A stretch of 64,000 nucleotides of DNA. Origin: Romanomermis culicivorax. Its lineage: Eukaryota > Nematoda > Enoplea > Mermithida > Mermithidae. A program made the translations under genes and the position numbers. The notes below the pieces were generated by a model. That model was not told the DNA's origin, made no database searches, and was given only the letters and a program-made list of their open reading frames with translations. Of this stretch, positions 9,962 through 22,838 are shown piece after piece. The stretch spans positions 372,001 to 436,000 of the forward strand of contig CAWUHX010000122.1 of assembly GCA_963922205.1 (NCBI GenBank). The letters are read 5' to 3'. Positions within the stretch are counted from its first letter, which is position 1; each line of letters opens with the position of its first letter.

Positions 9962-12900
9962 TCACAACAAATCCACTATTGTAATATCATTATCATATTA
10001 CTAGTGTTCTGTTTGTTTTCTTCCTTTGTTACAGGCTACAAGGTCTTTTTGTCTTTTTGCTTTTATATCATAGTTTAAAGATCCGCACTACAGTAGTCAA
10101 AATGTGCACTACTGCAGGCAATCAAGATGAAGGTGCATCTATTTAAGCACTTTTTCATTTTGAGACTAGATGATTGTAATTCATGCAGCTTTTTTTAAAT
10201 TAACAACAAAACGAACAAGAATTAAAAATCGAAAAAATCAGTATCATAGGACAACAATAAACGGAAGAAATATGCAATATTTTCTTTTTTTTTCTTCGAT
10301 TTTCGTTTTTCTCTCCGGCTCGCCCTCTGCTGTTTGCTCAAATCTGGCCCAACAATAATCAGATGTTTCCGAGATTTGTTCCCTTCGACCAAGTTTTTCC
10401 CATTACCTAAAATCGTTTCTTTGTCTTCTAATCACATCAAAAGGACTTTAATATTGATCCAATTTCCAGGGCTCTTTGACTCATGATATCTGATCCATCC
10501 AATTCCGAGATTTTTCGCTCAATCTTCAGGTAGATTCAAAACTTCATGGCAAAATTGGCAAATTTTCTGACACTTTTTTGCATTGTTCATCTTCTGATCC
10601 ATGGTGATCAGATCAAGCAGAAAAAAGAAAAAAGAAAAAGAAAAAAAATGAAAGGAAGACAGACAGACAAATGAAAGATGAGCTAAGTTTCATGTAAATA
10701 GATGATGCTGACATCAGGGTCAGCTTTATTTCTGTCCAATCAAAGTTTTTTTGACTCATATGGATATCCACTTAGATAACATTAAATGGAACCTGCAGAT
10801 CAATCAGATTGGGGAACGATTTCATAGTTTTCATTTCTTATGCTTGCTGATGTTAAGGTGATTATTTTTTATTTCTGCTCTTGCAAAGATCAAAACTATT
10901 TCTACTACCAATTAATACCTTCTCCTCTTGAAGCTTTCCCACACTTTCTTCAAGAAATATAACCTTGGAATTTGCTTGTCTTTTGAGTTGTTCGAATGTC
11001 CACCCAAGTTCCTGGGTTTGTTCTACTAGTTTACTAACTTTCTTTCAATAATCGGTTTCTTCATCGCCATTTCAGTTCGCCCGTTTCCGTTTTGAATTGT
11101 TCATCTGATCAGAATTCGCAGCTATAAATTATCCACAAATCACTCACCACACTGTTTCACTGATAAATGGCCATATATAGTTGTACTACAGGAAAGTGGA
11201 TGCAAATTTACACAGAGAGACGTGTATAAACAACCATGCAGAAAATCGAAAAAAAAAACATTTGATGCTGAATTCCCGACAATGTTATATTTTAATTAAA
11301 TGAGGGGTTACAAATCCCTCACCTGTCCTAGTCCATGAGTCAGAAGAGAAAAAGATTCCGCAAGAGAGATAACCATGGATTGACTTTAATGCAGGAGCTT
11401 TACACAACCTAATGGTTACTTGAAAAGGACAATGCCAGAAGTACTCAAACCCAATAGTGAAGACACAAATTGGTAAACCTTTGGTTTCCCAATTTGAGTT
11501 AGACCTGAGAACTATTTTAGACCTCACAATTTTACCTATACAAAGACACACACTTACTATACAAACTGGTGAGATTATGCAATGGTAATAGTATGACAAA
11601 AGAAATGCACAGTCCTATGCAAACGAAAACAAATCTAAAGGCACAGGGAGCAGAGACTAATAAAAATGAATGAAAACTCACACACACAGCTACCAAATCT
11701 GAGACTATCTTCTGTCATTTTTTCAAGTTTTCAAAAAGCTACATGCTAATTCTGCACAAAAAATCTCATTAAGATCTTTCATTTTCTTATAAGATATGCT
11801 AAAATTTTATAAATTTTTATTTATAATCTTATGGCTTATATGATTTTAGAAGTTTTCTTGCATCTTGTGAGTTTCTTCTTGGAATTGTATCATACTATGT
11901 ATCGTTTTGCAAGAACAATTTCCAAGTTAGAGATCAGAATGTATCTTATAAGACAATTCGAGACATAACCCAATCTTACAAAAAATCTTATAAGATAATG
12001 CATCATCTCGAAGGATGTCTTATAAGATATACATGATCAGCTCTACTTGAGATATAGGAGGGTCTCACAAGGTCCATCTAAGCTTATCCAACACTCATTG
12101 AGGGTTCACAATATATCTCGCAAGATCATGTACAGTTTTGAAAGATATCTTATAAGATTTGTTCTAAGACATCTTGTAAGATTAACAGAGCCTTTTTCGG
12201 AGTGTCCCACATGAATTCGCATGTACAGGCTGTATTATTGAGGCTTGTGTTTATGTATGTGTTAATCATTGTATGATGTGTATTTGTCCATGCATTTGCC
12301 TATTGTTGAGTAAATTTTTTCAGAACAATATGTTTGATTTAGATTAACCTGAAGAACTTGGAAGATATGTATGTCAAAAATTAGGAAAGTAGAAAATTTT
12401 GCATTCTCAAATTACTCCCGTTATGGAATTTGGAGTTATAGATCATATGAATATAATTCTTGTCCATATTATATCAATCTACTACAGGTGTGTGATTTTC
12501 AGGTTGGGTAAATTTCCAATATTGTGCATATAACATTGAGTCTTGAAAATGGTGATATCAATAAAAGATTTCAAGACCACTTGAGGAATAGAAATACTTC
12601 ATGATACTGAATACCCATGAGCAATCCCACACTGAGATCATCAACAATCAATACAAATAAAATTTTGTGTTTTGAGCATTTAGGGTATCTCAGGGTGAAT
12701 GATACCTACAAACAGTGAAGTTAAAAATACCCAGTTCAATTATATTGCCAGCAAAAGCCAATTTATCCAGGTGCATGAAAATTAGTTAGCCCGCTTCATG
12801 CACTGGATATAAAAGCGTAGACCTCGACAATAAAAAATTGTCCTACAGATCCAAGACACCAGCAGATTACTCAGGTTCTAAAATTTTCAAATTTTTTTAC

Positions 12901-14026
12901 ACCACAATGTTTTTCATTTCCCATGGATGAAACTCACATGTATCATTCCATGAGTGCAAACATGTTTAATCCTATGAACAGCATGCCCAAACATCTCTAG
13001 CAGGGTTTCGTAATTCTAGTGGATGATATTCAAGTTTTAGGGTCATCATCATGTACTTATCCTTGGAAAGAATAAAAAATAAGTAAATGCCTCACATATA
13101 TGGAATTCCTCAAAAATGATGCAATCCTATGGATTCGAAAAGTTGGGACTTCTCGATGCTGGGGAATGGTGCAAGATTTCAGACCAAAACTTGCATCAAA
13201 TAGTCAGATCACATCTATGATTAAATCAAATCTGTAATTAAATTTTCCACAAAAAAAGCATTTCAGCGGCTAACTTTTCAAAGAACAATTTTATCAAAGC
13301 AAGCAAAAGAAGCAGAATAGCCCAATCTTACAACTTTGATTCCACAGTCTGTTATCATAATTGCAGTTTGCTAATGATACACTGGATTTTTTCAGGAATA
13401 TTGCAGTCTTGGTTGCAGTAAGTGAAATCCTCAAAAATCTTGAAGGTTGCCTTAATGCATATAGAAAATACTCATATCTAGCATATGCCAAACATACAAT
13501 TGCAATAACTTTGCATTCCTATAAGAAATGAACAAAGTCTATAGAACCCATAAGTACTCTTGCGAGATTTTATAAAAACATTTTGTTTTCCTACAAAATA
13601 TTAGTAATGCCACCAAAAACCATAAGAATTCCCAAACGGTAAGCATTTATTAAGAGATCATAAGCAATAAAATGCCAGAATATATTTGTGATGCATCATA
13701 CTGCAGTTGCTACACGTGATGCAGGGCTGTGCAGTGAGTGATGGAGCAGCTAACATCTAATGTGCAAGAATTGTGAACATTGTAAAACCACAACTTTTTT
13801 TCTACATTTCCTGTATTTCCCTGAGCACTATAGATTATTGAGATAGATTCTCATGATCCCCTCTATTTACTAATCCACTAGTATCTCCTGACACAATATT
13901 TTAGTCTTTGTCTACCCTATAATAGTAACAATTGTGTTTCAATCATTCATGATTGACTAAAGAAAAGAAATTTCATCAAGAATTCAAAAGCAAAAAAATT
14001 CTCAAATATTTATTTATTTATGATAT
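9962..14026. other. Non-coding stretch of about 4 kb
   Basis: No protein or RNA gene recognised on either strand; the ORFs here are short and without motifs. It contains a purine tract (10608-10670), a cluster of TCTTATAAGA palindromes (listed separately), and otherwise unique-looking AT-rich DNA. The 3' part of element E, if it was ever here, is not recognisable. Confidence 0.55.
11785..12183. repeat. Cluster of TCTTATAAGA palindromes
   Basis: The 10-bp perfect palindrome tcttataaga occurs at 11785, 11944, 11986, 12018 and 12148, often extended to atcttataagata. Near-copies follow (tcttgtaaga at about 12172) and half-sites (atcttaca at about 11973). Spacings are irregular (42 to 159 bases), so this is not a simple tandem array. 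Confidence 0.8.
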
Positions 14027-16035
14027 TTACAAGAAACATCTTGAAGAAATGTTCACTTCCATTTCAACTTGTTTTAAATGCTTTTCGATTATCTTTTCTT
14101 GTCGGGATTCGGAATCGCAGAGAGAAATGTTTGCCACATCTCTCTTATAGTTTCGATTATCGCGATTGAAAAATCGGTTATTTCGGTCAAAATTTTGATT
14201 CTGATTGAGCGTGTAGTTACGTGTATTTTGTTGAAAACGAGGACGCCAATTATGGTTATTTTGCCATTGATGATTCAGTTGCTGTTGCCGAGGCTGAGAA
14301 GCCTGTGGTTTCATTTGATAGCATTCGGAGCTGTCATGCTTACACTGACCATGATAGGTGCAATATTTCACCGGTCGTTCACGCGATTGATTTGGTTGGA
14401 AGTTTCGATTTTGGGAGAAATCCCATATAGGAATGTTTTCTCTATTCCGGAAATTCGGACTTGTCCCGCGATCGAATCGCGATCTTTGATTTTCGAAATT
14501 ATTAGCATTTTGTGAATTCTCTCAGATTCCGAACTTTTCTAGGACTCGTTTTATGCTTTCTTCCAATTCTTTCATCTTCATTAGAGTCGAATTTTCTTGA
14601 AACCTCACGCTATTTCGCTGTCTAGAATCATCTCAATTTTGGGATTGAGAGTTATCTCTGAAACGAGGTTTTGAATCATCTCTGAAGCGCGACTGAGCTG
14701 GTTGCTCTTCCAATGGATTTTCGAGTGTATTAACCAGTATAGGTTGTTCTACTCTCACAGTTGACTGTTTATTCACTCGCTGAATTTTCTGAACTTTCGC
14801 GACGGCTATAGCTAAGTCAGTGATCGTTTCTAGAGTACTCGCATCAATCGAGACTCTGTAAATTTCCGGCATTTTATAAAAAAAAGTTGTGATAACTTTT
14901 CTATGGCGATACTGAGCACTTTTGTCATAGTACAGTAGATGTACGTAGGTGCTGATTTGATTTAAGAAAGCTGACAGATCTTCAGTTTCAAACGGAGCGA
15001 TAGACTGGAGCTCGCATCGGAGCGTATCTTAGTTGCAATTTGGTGCATTCATACACATCAGAATCTGTTTCGCTTCATCGTAGGATCGGACGTCTCATAT
15101 GGTGTTCAGAGCACCATCGCAAGTCAAGCGACGCAAAGTGTGAAGTTTCACATATTCGGAGGCATCGAGGCCAAACTCGTTTTCGAGCGCAATGAAGAAT
15201 TTCAAAACTTGTTGATTTCGAGTCGAATTATCTAGTTTTTGCAGCGCTATCTTTTTACAGATAGTCTTAATTCTCGTTTCGTCATCGGCGAAAGATCTAT
15301 GCACCTGAGAAGGTGGGATAGACAGAAAATTTATCTGAGAGTTTAGTGCATTTAGCGCGTTAGAGCAGTCAAAAGTTTGTGTCGGGATGATTAGATCATA
15401 ATTGTCGTAGATTATACTACGAAAACTAAGTTGACTTTTTCGATCGCTAGTGGCGTTTTTCGGTTTATTCGATTTCAGAGACTGAGCGTAGGAGCTCGTA
15501 GGTCTCACGATATTTTCGATTTCGGGAACATTCGGTTTCGATAGCTCTTCTTTCTGAGCTCTCATCGCTTCGATTTCTGCTTTGTAATCTTCGAGAATTT
15601 TTCGATGCTGAGTTGCTATCATCACCATTTTGCTTAACGCGTTAGTAGCGTAGCCATGAAAATTTATCATTTTGGCATCGCACTTTTGCATTACGTCGAT
15701 ATATGCATCATTATCGAAGATTTCTCGAGGATCGGTCTCCTTCGGTTTCAGTTTTAGAAAGTTGAATTTTCGATTTTCGACGATTTTCGGAGATAGAGAT
15801 CGTGAAGTTTTACCCGTTTTTTGCGGAGCAGACGTTTCTGGTAGATCGAAATTACGCTTATCTGCTTTGTAGAGAAGCGGTAGTTTTGGGTTTTCGCAGT
15901 CGAAATTTTCGGTTTCTAGATCATCGGGATTCGCTAGTTTCTTGTAGAAACGTTTTTCGTAACCTAGCGCTGTAGAGCGATGCGTGCGGTTTTCCTCAAT
16001 TTTCCGGATTTTCGATTTTTCACAAATTTCAGCCT
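14027..16035 (-). pseudogene. Element E gag, one frame with several stops
   Basis: The pieces 15691-15095, 14872-14633 and 14371-14027 all lie in one minus-strand frame, and the frame is also open upstream to about 16035. The decay is therefore by nonsense changes (TGA near 15095, TAA near 15030, a stop near 14633) rather than indels. The middle part carries the capsid-type block shared with element B gag. The end carries 'YCTYHGQCKHDSSEC', a Cx2Hx4Hx4C variant zinc knuckle, followed by an Asn/Arg/Gln-rich tail. No upstream ATG is obvious. Gag would package the element RNA. Confidence 0.78.
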
Positions 16036-16060
16036 TTCCTCAACCTTTAGACGAGCTGGT

Positions 16061-16072
16061 ACGGTCACCAAA
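16061..16072 (-). promoter_or_regulatory. Primer binding site of element E
   Basis: Minus strand TTTGGTGACCGT, a few bases after the LTR end CGACA. The same core TGGTGACCGT follows the LTRs of A and B. It would pair with a tRNA ending ACGGTCA-CCA; an arginine tRNA whose acceptor stem starts GACCGT is my tentative guess. Confidence 0.6.
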
Positions 16073-16075
16073 TTA

Positions 16076-16678
16076 TGTCGTGCATGAGAAAATAAGAGTA
16101 GACGACGGAACGCAAAGCTGTGTAGCTTGACGATTTATCGCGCATTTTAGAAGAGATGTACGGAATGTAGAAGAGCATGCGGAATGCTAGAAATGGAACA
16201 CTCGAAGTGTTTAACGTATTTACCCAACCATAATCGAAGGCAGAAGATTGATGGGCTCGTAGAGAGCGCTGTGTCAATTATCCAGGGATCTTCGCTCAGG
16301 TCATCAAAGGTTTTCGTATGCCGAAACTCGGGCCGTGCAATCTTAACCACTTAAGAGTTTCACCTGAATCCTCAAACTATTTTCCAAGTAGTTTGACTCA
16401 ACTTAGAACACACTTTCTCCACACAATTTACTAATATACAAGTCGCCGCCTCACACTCTCCAGACAAACAAGAAAATACGACTGTCTGGCTACAGTACAA
16501 ACGAACTCTAATCAAAAACATTTTCACAATTTCTTCACATTGTAGCCACGCCTCTCCGCTGGTCTCATCGCGATCTTTCTTCTTTGAACTTGTAGATCTT
16601 TTCTCAAACGCAACGTGAGTTTTACAAATACGCCAAATCGCTCCACAGCACAATTAGGCGCCTTTGTTCTCATTACCA
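16076..16678 (-). repeat. Candidate 5' LTR of element E
   Basis: On the minus strand this starts TGGTAATGAG and ends CATGCACGACA, so it has TG...CA ends. It is followed at once by the primer-binding-site-like sequence. The length of about 603 bases matches the LTR of B (590) and the candidate LTR of D (599). There is no second copy in the window to confirm the borders; the upstream border is inferred from where C's coding homology stops. Confidence 0.5.
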
Positions 16679-19600
16679 CTCCCAATAATCAATCAGAGTT
16701 TCTGCCAATTGACCAGGAGTGACAAACTGCTGTGGCTCCCTTTTGGGTTTTTTAACCACCACATTCAGTTTGACCTTCTTGATCAACTTTTCCTCCGATT
16801 CAAGATCGGGCTTTACCAACACGCTTCCCTCAGGTTTACTACTTTTTGCCGTATAGCTGGTGGGAATGGACTTAGATTTGCCAGATGTCATACTAACCTC
16901 TCCGCCAGTTTTCGATACTGTTCGTGTCTGAGTGTACGATGCAGTGGACGCTGTTGTCCTATCCGATTTCGTCTGGCCTTTGAAGGTCTCCGTTCGCGTT
17001 TGACTCTTGGCAGTCTCCGTCCTCGCTTGACTTTTAGTAGTCTCCGTTCTGGACTTTCGGCTTGTCGAATATTCTGGGGTCATAGTTTCCTCCCCCGTAT
17101 TGTAAGTGTCGTTTTCGGAATTGGTGGCGGCCGCTCCTTGTTGCTGCTGACCTTGAGCTGCAAGTCTGTGTGCTTTGGCCTTACCTAGCCTTTTCCTACG
17201 TCTTACCGTTTCTCTGGCCAAGTGTCGGATAAATTTTTCCGACATACCTTCAGCTAACATCTGCTGAACTTTCTCTGGGGAATATACTCCAGGGATTCCT
17301 TCCTCAGTTATTTTTCCCCTTTTCATCAGCTCTGTTGCTGCTATGGCTGAATCTGAGCTGTCATCGGCTAAAGCCTGCTCCTTCAGCTTTCTTTGAATTG
17401 CCCTCTGACACAGGAATTCCTGCTGTGTCAGCCTTCTTTGTTCCTGTATTTTGGCCTGTAGGGCCTCATGCTTTGCTTGTTCATCATGATCCTTAGGATC
17501 CTTAACTTTTACAGGTATCTCCTGGGATGCTTCTTGCATCTTCTCCAGTCTGACGTCGATTCCCGACATTTTAGACACTGCTTCATCTATTTGAGTCTAG
17601 ATCTTTTCCTCCTCAACAGCCTGTTTCTGAGTTTTGACCTCCATTGCATCCTTGTTCTCCGATGTCTCGCCCTCAGACTCCAGAATCTCACCTTCTTCCT
17701 CCTCTTCTTCAACATCCTCCTCTGAACTAGACTCAGAGTCTGAATTTCCTATCTTCGGTAAAAGTTGCTTCACTTTAGCTGGCAAAACAGCTGGTGCTGG
17801 AGGTACGGATTGCATAATGGTGATGACTTCTGGTTCAGGCTCGGCCGGCTGCTGTACCTGAGTTACCTGAGTCCGCTGTGCCACCGCTGGTTGCATTGGC
17901 AGCGGCACCACGACTACTACTGCAGCTGCTTGCGTAGCATCAGTGTCCAAAGCTGGTTGTTTTGCTTTGACCACCGGCGCTGGCGCTTGCGGCTGTGTTT
18001 TAACCTGTCCCGACCCTCCAGCTTGTGCTGTTAGGGAAGTAGAGGGACGATTTACCAGTACTTTAGATATCAACTCATTGGCTGGGATATAAGTTAGCTT
18101 ATACCCAGGCATTTCTGAAGCAATTTGCCTCTCCCAGAAGCTTTTGCTGACGAATTCTGGTCTGAGTTCGAGCGGGTTTCCCGGTGCGTAAGTTATTGGA
18201 TAATTGGTCGGTTGTGCATCTTCCGTCATGGGATACCGCAATCTGGATGTCAAAGTCTCGAAACCTACGTAGTAAAAAGTTACGTAGAAGTAAGGATTCA
18301 CCTTGTAAGCTTCGTCCTTTAGTAACGATTTGTTGTCGCTGATTTGTAAAATTTCTTCAGCTTCTCTAAATCATAGCGGAACGAATCCAAACCGATTTTG
18401 CCAAGCGTATACCCCTTTTTGGATGGAAAATGGGATTCCGACAGCAGTAACGTTGCTGCTAATTCTAAATAATAAGCCAGGCGGTCACCTGACTTCCAGG
18501 ACATGCGTTTTATCATCTCCTGGCCTTCTTTAGTATAACTATTCAAAAAGTTATAATTTAGCAGTGCCCTAGTTTCATAATCGCACTTCGCTCTCGAATG
18601 AGGCCATGCCAAGTGATAGGCCAATGGCATGAATTTACAGATGACCTCTAACTCCGGAAAGTTTCGCTCATCTAACATGCTCGATATTTTGGCCAAATTT
18701 GGCGTATAAAAATTCCTCTTATAGGCTTGCCTATGGCCTTCTGTACCCACTGGGTAATGGTTATTAGAGGAAAACACTTCCTGTGGAATTTCATCGGGCT
18801 TGCCGGCTTGATGCCAGTATAGCTTAGCGTTTTCATAAAGCGTCAAAGAGATCTTACCGTCTAAATCCCTATAGGATCCACCTGATTTGAGATTTTCCAG
18901 GATATCTTTGGCAATATTAACCCAGTCTGGTATTTGAACATCCTGGATTTCGTCGGGATCACTATCTTCAGTGTACCCATCATCCTTTACTGGTTTACTA
19001 TCTCTTGGGAGTAACAGATAAAAACCACTCGGTAATTGAACTCCCTGAGGACGAACGGGGTTACACTCTGTAGGTGGGGTATTTTAACCTGTGTTATTTC
19101 CCTGCATTTGTACTGCCCAATGGTTGTACATTTCACATTTCATCATATGGTACACCATACTAGGCTGTACCTGATCGGTTTCCATTACTGGGGAGCCGAG
19201 CCCCATTTCTCTATTTACGTTGCCTGGTATCATTAGATACTGTTGATAAAAATATAAGGCAACAGTATTGATCTATTTGGGATCAACCTTGTCATGATCG
19301 AAAATCTGCATTTGCATTAGCAGTTGATCGGCCATGCCATAGTGAATCGTGACAAACATTACCAATAATGAATAATATGCATCTAGAGCTGCATACCTAA
19401 GCTCTTCTGGCAATATTCTTTTCTTCGCAAACGGATCATGGTTCGCCTTTAGTGAAAAATCATATTGGTCCACGTTTATTAAATAAAATTCCGTGAACAG
19501 TCCCTTTAACCAAAAGGTTTCGGGACAAATACCTGTCTGAAAACACTTTTTCTCCAGGTTAACCCCTACCATGGTTAAGGCGAAATGGTCTAAATCAAAG

Positions 19601-20104
19601 TAGCAACCTTTGGTCTTCCTAAGATATTCCCTTAAGGGGACAGTTTTGTCCCTGTCCTTATTATCTCGCCCTGAACCACATACATTATAGATACTTACCA
19701 AGTCCTCCAGTACCGAATATCTGGCAAACAGCATGTCGGAATTGAGGAACTCGTGGAGGCTTGTCCATTCCTTGAGTATCAAGGTCGTTGAATTGATAAT
19801 GTACGTTTGACCGTTGGTTAGCGCGAAGCTTACATAGCAGGCAAATTGTTTTCCCATCGGATTGTCCACCTCTCTCGTTTTGAACAAGGCGGCGACCTTA
19901 TCCTGATGGACTTTTTCTACATCGAATCCACAAACTGGTTGTCCTCTGAAGATTGTTACTTCTCGGATAAAGTGGAGTACTTGGCTGACTCTTTCCCAAT
20001 GTCTACCATTCGAGGTTCCTTGGGATTAGCCGGCCTGTATCCAAAAGTGGCTTTGAACCACTGGTCCAGTTCCTGAAGTCTCACGACCCTTTTGATGTTG
20101 TAAT
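16679..20104 (-). pseudogene. Element C ORF3, exon 2: DEDDy exonuclease-like plus tail
   Basis: Exon 2 begins after a TTTAG acceptor (AG at 20106-20105). It starts 'YNIKR' after one split codon, then shifts frame by an indel near 19965. The exonuclease part follows. Motif I DxE is 'GFDVE' (Asp 19923-19921, Glu 19917-19915). Motif II is 'LEDLVSIY'. Motif III is '[11 protein letters not shown]' (Tyr 19395-19393, Asp 19383-19381). Then come a helical region (18846-18319), a Gln/Pro-rich and acidic region (18301-17597), a coiled-coil-like stretch (17578-17400) and a basic 'EGIPGVYSPEKV...RRRKR' block. Stops at 19273 and 17597 and a frameshift near 18320 inactivate it. All four acidic residues and the Tyr of the DEDDy family are present. 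The tail's role is unknown. Confidence 0.78.
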
Positions 20105-20789
20105 CTAAACATTAAAGATACTATTAATTTCTGTGGTTATTCCCCTTTTTTCAGCATATTTCTTGGGTTTATACTGCACCAGTACCACAACACCAAGCCG
20201 GTTAAGTTTCGCAGAAAATAAATTTAGTGCAGGGTTGTTAAGTGAGCCACTGATATACAAACATTGAGCTGGTAGGCAACTAACACCTTACCAAATCTTA
20301 CCCTTGCTACCTCTATATGTTGGGGAGGGTAGACCTGATCAGATTGTCCACCACTTGATCAGACACCAATCTCTGACCAGCTGCTTATGCGACCAACTAT
20401 GCTCCATTTAAGGCGCTGTATTTACAATTTTTATAGCGCTCGAGATTGATAATTTTTAATGATTTAGATATCAAAAAAGTGATATAATTTGATTTGATTT
20501 GAAAATATTTTTTTTTTGATAAATTTTTGATGATAAAACTTTGAATGGGCTGAACCAAAGTTTCTAGGTTTCCCTTGAATCGTCTAGCTCTCAGTGGTAT
20601 CAGGTATATTTCCAAGTTTGGAAATTCCTTGATTGGCTTTGAGCTTCCGAATCTCGGTACTCCCGTTTTTCGTTCCCTCTAAGTTCTAACCTTGTCTGCC
20701 CTTTGGGGTGCTGAGCTGGTCTTCCAGTGACTTCTGGGCATTACCTGTGATTTCCAAGAATATTTGATAAAAATAAGTTCGAAACTTAC
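20105..20789 (-). other. Predicted phase-1 intron of element C ORF3 (685 bp)
   Basis: Donor: gatG-GTAAGT (GT at 20789-20788). Acceptor: TTTAATGTTTAG-AT (AG at 20106-20105). It splits a codon after its first base, and the downstream frame then reads straight into 'YNIKR'. The equivalent introns in D (694 bp) and B (414 bp) have the same phase and sit at the same protein position. Confidence 0.75.
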
Positions 20790-20979
20790 CATCAATGAAG
20801 AAAAACCGGTTGTCTTGCCAGTGCTGGGCTCTGCCAAATTCAATGTGGCCCTCTGTGTGCGACCACTCGTGCGTCAGAGCTTGTTGGCGTTTTCGCGCGC
20901 CCTTTCCCATTTCTTTTCTTTTCGAAATTTTTCTCTTTCTTTCGAATAAAATTTGCAAAATTTAAAAATTTTTTAAACG
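20790..20979 (-). CDS. Element C ORF3 start exon
   Basis: A 190-base exon predicted from the acceptor TTTTTCAG (AG at 20981-20980) to the donor at 20789. The ATG is at 20910-20908, followed by a basic N-terminus (MGKGARKRQQ) and ending 'HWQDNRFFFID' before the split codon. The end matches D ('VRQDNRYFLVH') and B, whereas the N-termini differ. An in-frame TTG further up (20958) is a less likely start. The upstream acceptor means the mRNA has at least one more, leader exon. This is the translational start of the exonuclease protein if splicing occurs as predicted. Confidence 0.68.
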
Positions 20980-21340
20980 CTGAAAAAGTATAAATTAGCA
21001 GTTCTGCTAATTTCCTTTTTATGTTTGATTTGGGAAAAGTTTTACTTCTTCCTTCTGATGGAAGTTTAGAATTCAGATAAGCGGGGCAGCTATAATTTGA
21101 TTTTAGAAAAAATGAAAAAATTGAAAATTATATTTTTTGGAAAAATGTCAGAAATATTTTGGGTTGACACTCTGGTCTAAAATTCTGAAGAATTTTTCCC
21201 AAAGTCTGAAATAGATATGAAAAATTTACAAAATGAATATGATTAATACTTAAAGTCGATAAATATTACAAAATATTACATATTTAATTTAAAAATAAGT
21301 ACATACACGCGCGAGATATGCACATAAATAAAAACAAAAA

Positions 21341-22792
21341 TTAGCACGAGATCGCGCATAGGTTTGCCTTGGGCGAATTTCCAAATGATTTCATTTGGTT
21401 TGGCACTCCAGTGGTAACTGTTTGCGCCATATTGGAAAGTGACGTGTTTTCGTCACGTAGCACGTCCTGATTGGCTCGCGCTATTCGTGGCAAGACCCTA
21501 GTGGTCTCGTAACGAAAATGTTTCAACCTGCTGATTTAAACAATTTTGCAATTTAGCGGGTTGTCCCAATGTACAATGGTGACAACATTCTCTGCTTCTC
21601 ACGAAATGTCCATAATTATGAACGGACCGGACCATGGTAGTGCTAATTTTTTCTGCTTATCTACCTTGAGCAGAACCCATTCCTTTTCTTTGAACCCATT
21701 TTGTTTGGACTTTTTATCCAAGTATTTCTTCGATTTTTTGGCAGCACTCTGGATATTTTTGGCAATATCCTCGTACAGGTTGACTAAATGATTAGTCAAC
21801 ACAAATTTGTATGCCTCTGCATTGCTGTCTGGCATTACAATATCATATGCTTTTGATAAGTTTAACCCGAAGGTTGCCTCGTGACCTCTAAGCAATGAAA
21901 ATGGGGATTGCCCCGTAGCTGCATGTGGTGTGGCATTATAGGCAAACACCATGGCTCTCAAGTATCTTGGCCAATTGTCTTTTTCCTCATGGGCCACCTT
22001 TCTGAGCTGTTTAATGAGTGTCTGATTAAACCTTTCTACCATACCATTTCCTTGTGGATGGTAGGCTATCGTATAAATTTTTTGACCCTCCAATAACTTG
22101 CAGATTTCTTTCATTAGATCTGAGGTAAAACAACCTCCTCTATCACTGAGTAATCTCCGTGGAGTCCCATGTCTGAATACAATTGATTGTAGAAAAGTAT
22201 CTACAATGGTGCTAGCTGACTGATCCGGGATCAGTTCAGCTTCAACCCATTTTGTAAAGTAGTCTTGAAAGACTATGACATAGGGTCTCTTCTCACTTGG
22301 TGGAGAAATACTCACGATATCCACTGATACTATATCAAAGGGACCTTGTGGAATAATAGGTATCAGTGGAGGAATTTCCGTGTTTCCCTGATTAGCCATT
22401 TGACATACTGGACAAAACTTTATCCAGTGCCTGACATCCTTCTCTATTCCAGGCCACCAGAACCATTTCTTAATCATAGCAAGGGTCCTTTTGAAACCCT
22501 GATGAGTCATCATCACGGCACCGTGGTACTGGTGCAAAGTATTGTCCCTTAGACAGGATAGAATGACCTCTTGATCATCCGATCCCTGTCCGGCTTCGCG
22601 GTATAACACTTCATTCTGGATATAAAATCCACTATGATACTTGGTTGTCCCATTTGGACCCAATCTATCAAAGTATGGTTGTAGTACCTCATCCTTTCTC
22701 TGTAAGAGGGCCATGAGATCATCTCTAATGAGCCCTTTTGGCAACTCATTTTCTTTGGGGTCTGCTAAAGTAAACTCCGGTTCTTTTTCCAT
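21341..22792 (-). pseudogene. Element C integrase
   Basis: The HHCC zinc-binding module is visible ('HQYHGAVMMTHQGFKRTL', then 'FCPVCQ'). The DDE catalytic triad is present: 'VSVDIVS', 'LSDRGGCFTS', 'NGMVERFNQ'. A GPF-type C-terminal motif ('LPWSGPFIIMD') follows. A TGA near 21598 truncates the C-terminal part, which continues in a related frame to 21341 ('KHFRYET'). A frameshift between 22839 and 22792 separates integrase from RNase H, whereas the same region is in one frame in D. The family inserts the cDNA into host DNA. Confidence 0.88.
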
Positions 22793-22838
22793 GTATAACC
22801 AGGTAACTCTTTTTTCCTTACCTTTTTTCTGGTTTTCC

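Larger units (their letters stand above)
14027..16678 (-). mobile_element. Element E: Ty3/gypsy-type, 5' LTR plus gag only
   Basis: On the minus strand: a candidate LTR (16678-16076), a primer-binding-site-like TTGGTGACCGT (16072-16061 region) and then gag down to 14027. Protease, RT and integrase are absent, so the copy is truncated at its 3' end near 14027. Gag is related to that of element B (shared 'FF.ALENEFG.DAS..VK...LRRLT' block). The upstream LTR edge coincides with the point where element C loses homology with element D, which suggests that E inserted into C. Confidence 0.7.

Noticed and set aside
11785..12183. CRISPR array for the palindrome cluster
   Set aside because: Repeats are only 10-14 bases, spacings are irregular and the host is eukaryotic.
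16664..17188. Plus-strand ORF over element C ORF3, and similar long ORFs opposite B (for example 57497-57985, 59079-59459)
   Set aside because: Antisense shadows of low-complexity and GC-rich coding DNA with no motifs.
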